DNA of 8,240 nt from Fluviicola sp. (GTDB lineage Bacteria > Bacteroidota > Bacteroidia > Flavobacteriales_D > Crocinitomicaceae): positions 1 through 8,240 of the forward strand of contig NZ_JASLCN010000182.1 of assembly GCF_030151805.1 (NCBI RefSeq), written 5' to 3'. This document shows, piece after piece, positions 5,366-8,240 of the stretch. Below the pieces are notes generated by a model. That model had not been told where the DNA came from. It ran no database searches and saw nothing but the letters and a program-made list of their open reading frames with translations. A program made the position numbers and the translations under genes. Numbering within the stretch: position 1 is the first letter of the stretch; each line of letters begins with the position of its first letter.

Positions 5366-8240
5366 ATGAATTCGGAAGTAAGTAAGCCTCTTTTGATTGT
5401 AAATGCTTCTGCCGGAAGTGGTAAAACGTACAACCTGGTGCGTAATTACCTGCGTTTGCTTCTTTCTGAAGATGAGAATCGTGCAGAAATCAGTCAGATT
5501 ATGGCGATGACCTTTACCAACAAAGCAAGTATTGAGATGAAAACCCGGATTATGGGCGATTTGAACAAACTTGCTCATGGAAATACCGAAAATCAGGCAT
5601 ATTTGGAAGAGATCTCGAAATTTGTCGGCACAACGCCTGAAGTCACCAGAAAAAAAGCCCAATTGGTGCTTCGGAAAATTCTGCACCAGTACGAAGATTT
5701 CAATGTGATGACGATCGACAAGTTTAACCTGAGATTGATCCGTTCTTTTTCAAAAGATCTGGATTTGCCGGAAAACTTTGAAATTTCACTCGATGATACA
5801 TTGATTCTTGAAAAAGCCATTGACGAGTTGTTGAGTAACATCGATTCCAAAAATCAAACAAAACTTTATCAGCTCGCTTTAAATTTTGCCAAATCCAACC
5901 TGGAAGAAGAAAACGACTGGAACCTGAAGAAGATTTTGCTTTCAAAAGCGAAAGTATTGACAAATGAAGGATATTTCCAGATTGTCAAAGCACTTTCAAA
6001 AACGGATTTCAAAAAAGAGCAATTGGATCTTTGGAAATTGCAGTTTAAAGCCGAGAAAGAATTGTTGCAGGAAAAGCTGAATCACTTGCAGCGTTTGTTT
6101 CACGATTCGGGAGTTGACAGCAATGCTTTTGCAGGAAAGACAACCACTTTCAAACCCATTGTTTTCAATCTGAGTCTGCCGGCGGAACCTATTTCTTTTT
6201 TAAAGGAAAGTAAACGAACAGACGCCAATTACAGCAATATTCTCAAAACGATTGAAAACGGAAGTGAGACGCAATTTTCTCCCAAATACATCGAATTTCT
6301 GCATTTCATTACGGAGAAAACGGCGTTTTGGATCGACCTGGATTTTAAGATTCAGCAGTTTCATTTATTGGCCATTTTGAAAGAACTCGCTCTGAGCATG
6401 GATGAAATCCGGAACAAGGAATCAATTATACGGGTGAGCGAATTCAATAAGCTGGTTGCTGAATTGGTTCAAAACGAAGATGCGCCTTTCATTTACGAGC
6501 GGCTGGGTTCACGATTCAATCATTTCTTTTTGGACGAATTCCAGGATACATCGCGTTTGCAGTGGCTGAACATTGTTCCCTTGGTTCACAATTCCCTTGG
6601 AAGCAATTATTTCAACTTCATTGTCGGCGATCCGAAACAATCCATTTACCGTTTCAAAAACGGGGTTGCCGAACAATTCATCGCACTTCCTGCAATTTAC
6701 AACCCGGAAGGAGAACCTTCTATTGAGCTGCGGTCGCGGTTCTTTCAAAAAATGGGAAAAGTAGAAGGTTTGGAAGACAACTGGCGTTCTGCAAAAGAAA
6801 TCGTGGAATTCAACAACCGGTTTTTCCAGGAATTACTTGCCTATCTTCCTGAAAGCGGAAAGGAATTCTATTCGCATTTGAAACAAACTCCAAAAGGAAA
6901 ACCAGGAGGATTTGTCGAAATGATCATGCTTCCTCAAAAAGAAATCAATACAACGGAATTCACCAACAATCAGTTATTGCTTTGGGTGGAACAATGTATT
7001 TCTGACGGATACAAACCTTATGAGATCTGTATTCTTGGCCGCAAGAAAAGAGATTGTAATCAATATGCCAATTTTTTAAAGTCGAAAGGATATCAGATCG
7101 TTTCGTCGGATTCGTTGTTGGTAAACAGTGATCAATTTGTGCAACTCGCTGTTTGTTATTGCAAATGGAAGGTAAACCGTTTTGATTTTCAACGCGCCAT
7201 GCAATTTGCCTACTTCTATTTTGAAACATTGGGTCAGAAAGATTCTTTTTCGACCTACAATAACTGTTTTGAAGAAGTCACCGAAGAAGATTCCAAAGGG
7301 ATTTATTTTTCCGAGCGCTTGTTTTTCGAAAACAGCCGGTTGAATGCAGATTTCCTGGACGCGAGTTTCCAGAACATCTATTCCCTGCTGGTGGATTTCC
7401 TGAAATTGATGGATCTCGATCCGATTGAAAACACGTATCTGCAGCAATTATTGGACCTTGCTTATCAGTTTGACATGTCGAACGGCCCGGATTTGATGGA
7501 TTTCATTCATTATTACGATAAAAGCGAAACCAAATTCAGCGTTCAGTTATCCGAAAACGAACAGGCGATTCAGATTATGACCGCGCATAAGTCAAAAGGA
7601 CTGGAGTTTCCGGTGGTGATTATTCCATCTTTCAATTTCTTCAACGAAGGAAATAACAACGATGCATTTTTGATGGAAATCGACGATCACATTGTGGAAA
7701 CGAAGATGACGAAATTCGAATCTGCTATTCCAAAAATCAAGGCGGAAGCGGAAAAAGAGGAAGCAGCACAGAAAATGGATGCGATCAACTTATTGTATGT
7801 TGCTTTTACGCGTCCGCAGGATCGGTTGTACGGAATCAACCTGAAAGGGTCCAGGAATTCATTCTACGATAAATTCAATAGTATTTTTCATGAGCTGTTT
7901 CCGGATGCTTTCGAAGACGGTAAATTACACCTGAAATTCGGTGAAATTCCGGAAATCAAACGTCATTCGAAAAAACAATCCACGGATTACAGTCCGCAAT
8001 CGATTCAGAATTTCTTGTGGTTCCCTGAAATCAGCATTCAATCTACCAAAGAACAGATTGACGACAGTTTGACAACTGCGCAGCGGGTAGGAAAACAATT
8101 CCATTTTATTATGGAAAAATCCCATTCGAAAGAAAGCGCCTTTTCAGCCTTGAAGACGGGAATTCTCAAAGGTCAGATCGAACAGGAATTTGAAGCGACT
8201 CTAAATGAATTGCTTGTTGAAGCATTCCAAAATCAGAAGT
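5366..8240 (+). CDS. AddA/RecB-like UvrD-family helicase-nuclease, C-terminus cut by window edge
   Basis: 958 codons are open from ATG at 5366 to the right edge; an in-frame TGA at 5354 closes off longer ATG starts (a TTG at 5357 is possible). It is a superfamily 1A helicase: Walker A NASAGSGKT (13-21), motif Ia MTFTNKAS (48-55), motif II LDEFQD (389-394), motif III GDPKQSIYRF (421-430), motif IV DNWRS (471-475), motif V MTAHKSKGLEFPVV (738-751) and motif VI LLYVAFTRPQDRLY (809-822). All catalytic motifs look intact. From about 905, RVGKQFHFIME (Gly909, His913, Glu917) looks like the opening of an AddA-type PD-(D/E)XK nuclease domain, whose catalytic residues would fall beyond the window. Bacteroidota relatives are about 1,000-1,100 residues, so roughly 100 are missing. 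Such enzymes resect double-strand breaks for recombination, working with an AddB-like nuclease partner. No partner gene lies on the upstream side; it could follow downstream. Recognition as AddA rather than RecB is by lineage custom. Confidence 0.95.
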   Translation, partial: MNSEVSKPLLIVNASAGSGKTYNLVRNYLRLLLSEDENRAEISQIMAMTFTNKASIEMKTRIMGDLNKLAHGNTENQAYLEEISKFVGTTPEVTRKKAQLVLRKILHQYEDFNVMTIDKFNLRLIRSFSKDLDLPENFEISLDDTLILEKAIDELLSNIDSKNQTKLYQLALNFAKSNLEEENDWNLKKILLSKAKVLTNEGYFQIVKALSKTDFKKEQLDLWKLQFKAEKELLQEKLNHLQRLFHDSGVDSNAFAGKTTTFKPIVFNLSLPAEPISFLKESKRTDANYSNILKTIENGSETQFSPKYIEFLHFITEKTAFWIDLDFKIQQFHLLAILKELALSMDEIRNKESIIRVSEFNKLVAELVQNEDAPFIYERLGSRFNHFFLDEFQDTSRLQWLNIVPLVHNSLGSNYFNFIVGDPKQSIYRFKNGVAEQFIALPAIYNPEGEPSIELRSRFFQKMGKVEGLEDNWRSAKEIVEFNNRFFQELLAYLPESGKEFYSHLKQTPKGKPGGFVEMIMLPQKEINTTEFTNNQLLLWVEQCISDGYKPYEICILGRKKRDCNQYANFLKSKGYQIVSSDSLLVNSDQFVQLAVCYCKWKVNRFDFQRAMQFAYFYFETLGQKDSFSTYNNCFEEVTEEDSKGIYFSERLFFENSRLNADFLDASFQNIYSLLVDFLKLMDLDPIENTYLQQLLDLAYQFDMSNGPDLMDFIHYYDKSETKFSVQLSENEQAIQIMTAHKSKGLEFPVVIIPSFNFFNEGNNNDAFLMEIDDHIVETKMTKFESAIPKIKAEAEKEEAAQKMDAINLLYVAFTRPQDRLYGINLKGSRNSFYDKFNSIFHELFPDAFEDGKLHLKFGEIPEIKRHSKKQSTDYSPQSIQNFLWFPEISIQSTKEQIDDSLTTAQRVGKQFHFIMEKSHSKESAFSALKTGILKGQIEQEFEATLNELLVEAFQNQK

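Noticed and set aside
5303..5963. Several overlapping leftward open frames
   Set aside because: They are antisense to the helicase gene, which carries Walker A and motif Ia exactly here; their translations show no family features.
1..8240. CRISPR array, tRNA, insertion sequence or phage remnant
   Set aside because: No regularly spaced repeats, tRNA-like cloverleaf, transposase or terminal inverted repeats were seen; the window is packed with ordinary chromosomal genes.

Overview
The window looks like chromosomal DNA from a member of the Bacteroidota, probably a Flavobacteriales-type marine or freshwater genus. This rests on the AT-rich composition, the lack of strong Shine-Dalgarno sites, two perfect matches to the Bacteroidota -7 promoter element TAnnTTTG, the typical lipoprotein signals, and the protein families present. 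The genus is inference; no rRNA or other taxonomic marker is present.

Layout. Four genes read leftward from about 5261 to the left edge and one reads rightward from 5366 to the right edge, so 5262-5365 is a divergent intergenic region. In transcription order the leftward genes are: (1) a 251-residue MbnP-like lipoprotein, 5261-4506; (2) a 359-residue di-haem MauG/cytochrome c peroxidase-type lipoprotein, 4509-3430, overlapping the first by 4 bp (ATGA); (3) a 480-residue conserved cytoplasmic protein of unknown function, 3390-1948; (4) a TPR-containing HisKA_2-type sensor histidine kinase, 1822-1, cut by the left edge. The rightward gene, 5366-8240, is an AddA/RecB-like UvrD-family helicase with the start of a C-terminal nuclease domain, cut by the right edge. 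Coding density is high: there is no gene-free stretch above 130 bases, and no tRNA, rRNA, CRISPR array or mobile element was seen.

How the genes work together. The MbnP-like protein and the di-haem enzyme are almost certainly one functional unit. In the characterised methanotroph system, the MauG relative MbnH oxidises a tryptophan of MbnP to kynurenine, and this creates a copper site. Here both partners carry lipoprotein signals, the enzyme has two CxxCH haem sites and a Tyr where classical peroxidases have an axial Met, and the partner has a conserved-looking WDW motif as a candidate target. No methanobactin biosynthesis gene is visible. The 480-residue protein, the kinase and the helicase have no evident functional link to this pair; the kinase probably works with a response regulator outside the window and the helicase with an AddB-like partner outside the window.

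The item most worth pursuing is the MbnP/MauG-like pair. Next is the 480-residue protein, which belongs to a widespread family whose database names appear to be unsupported.
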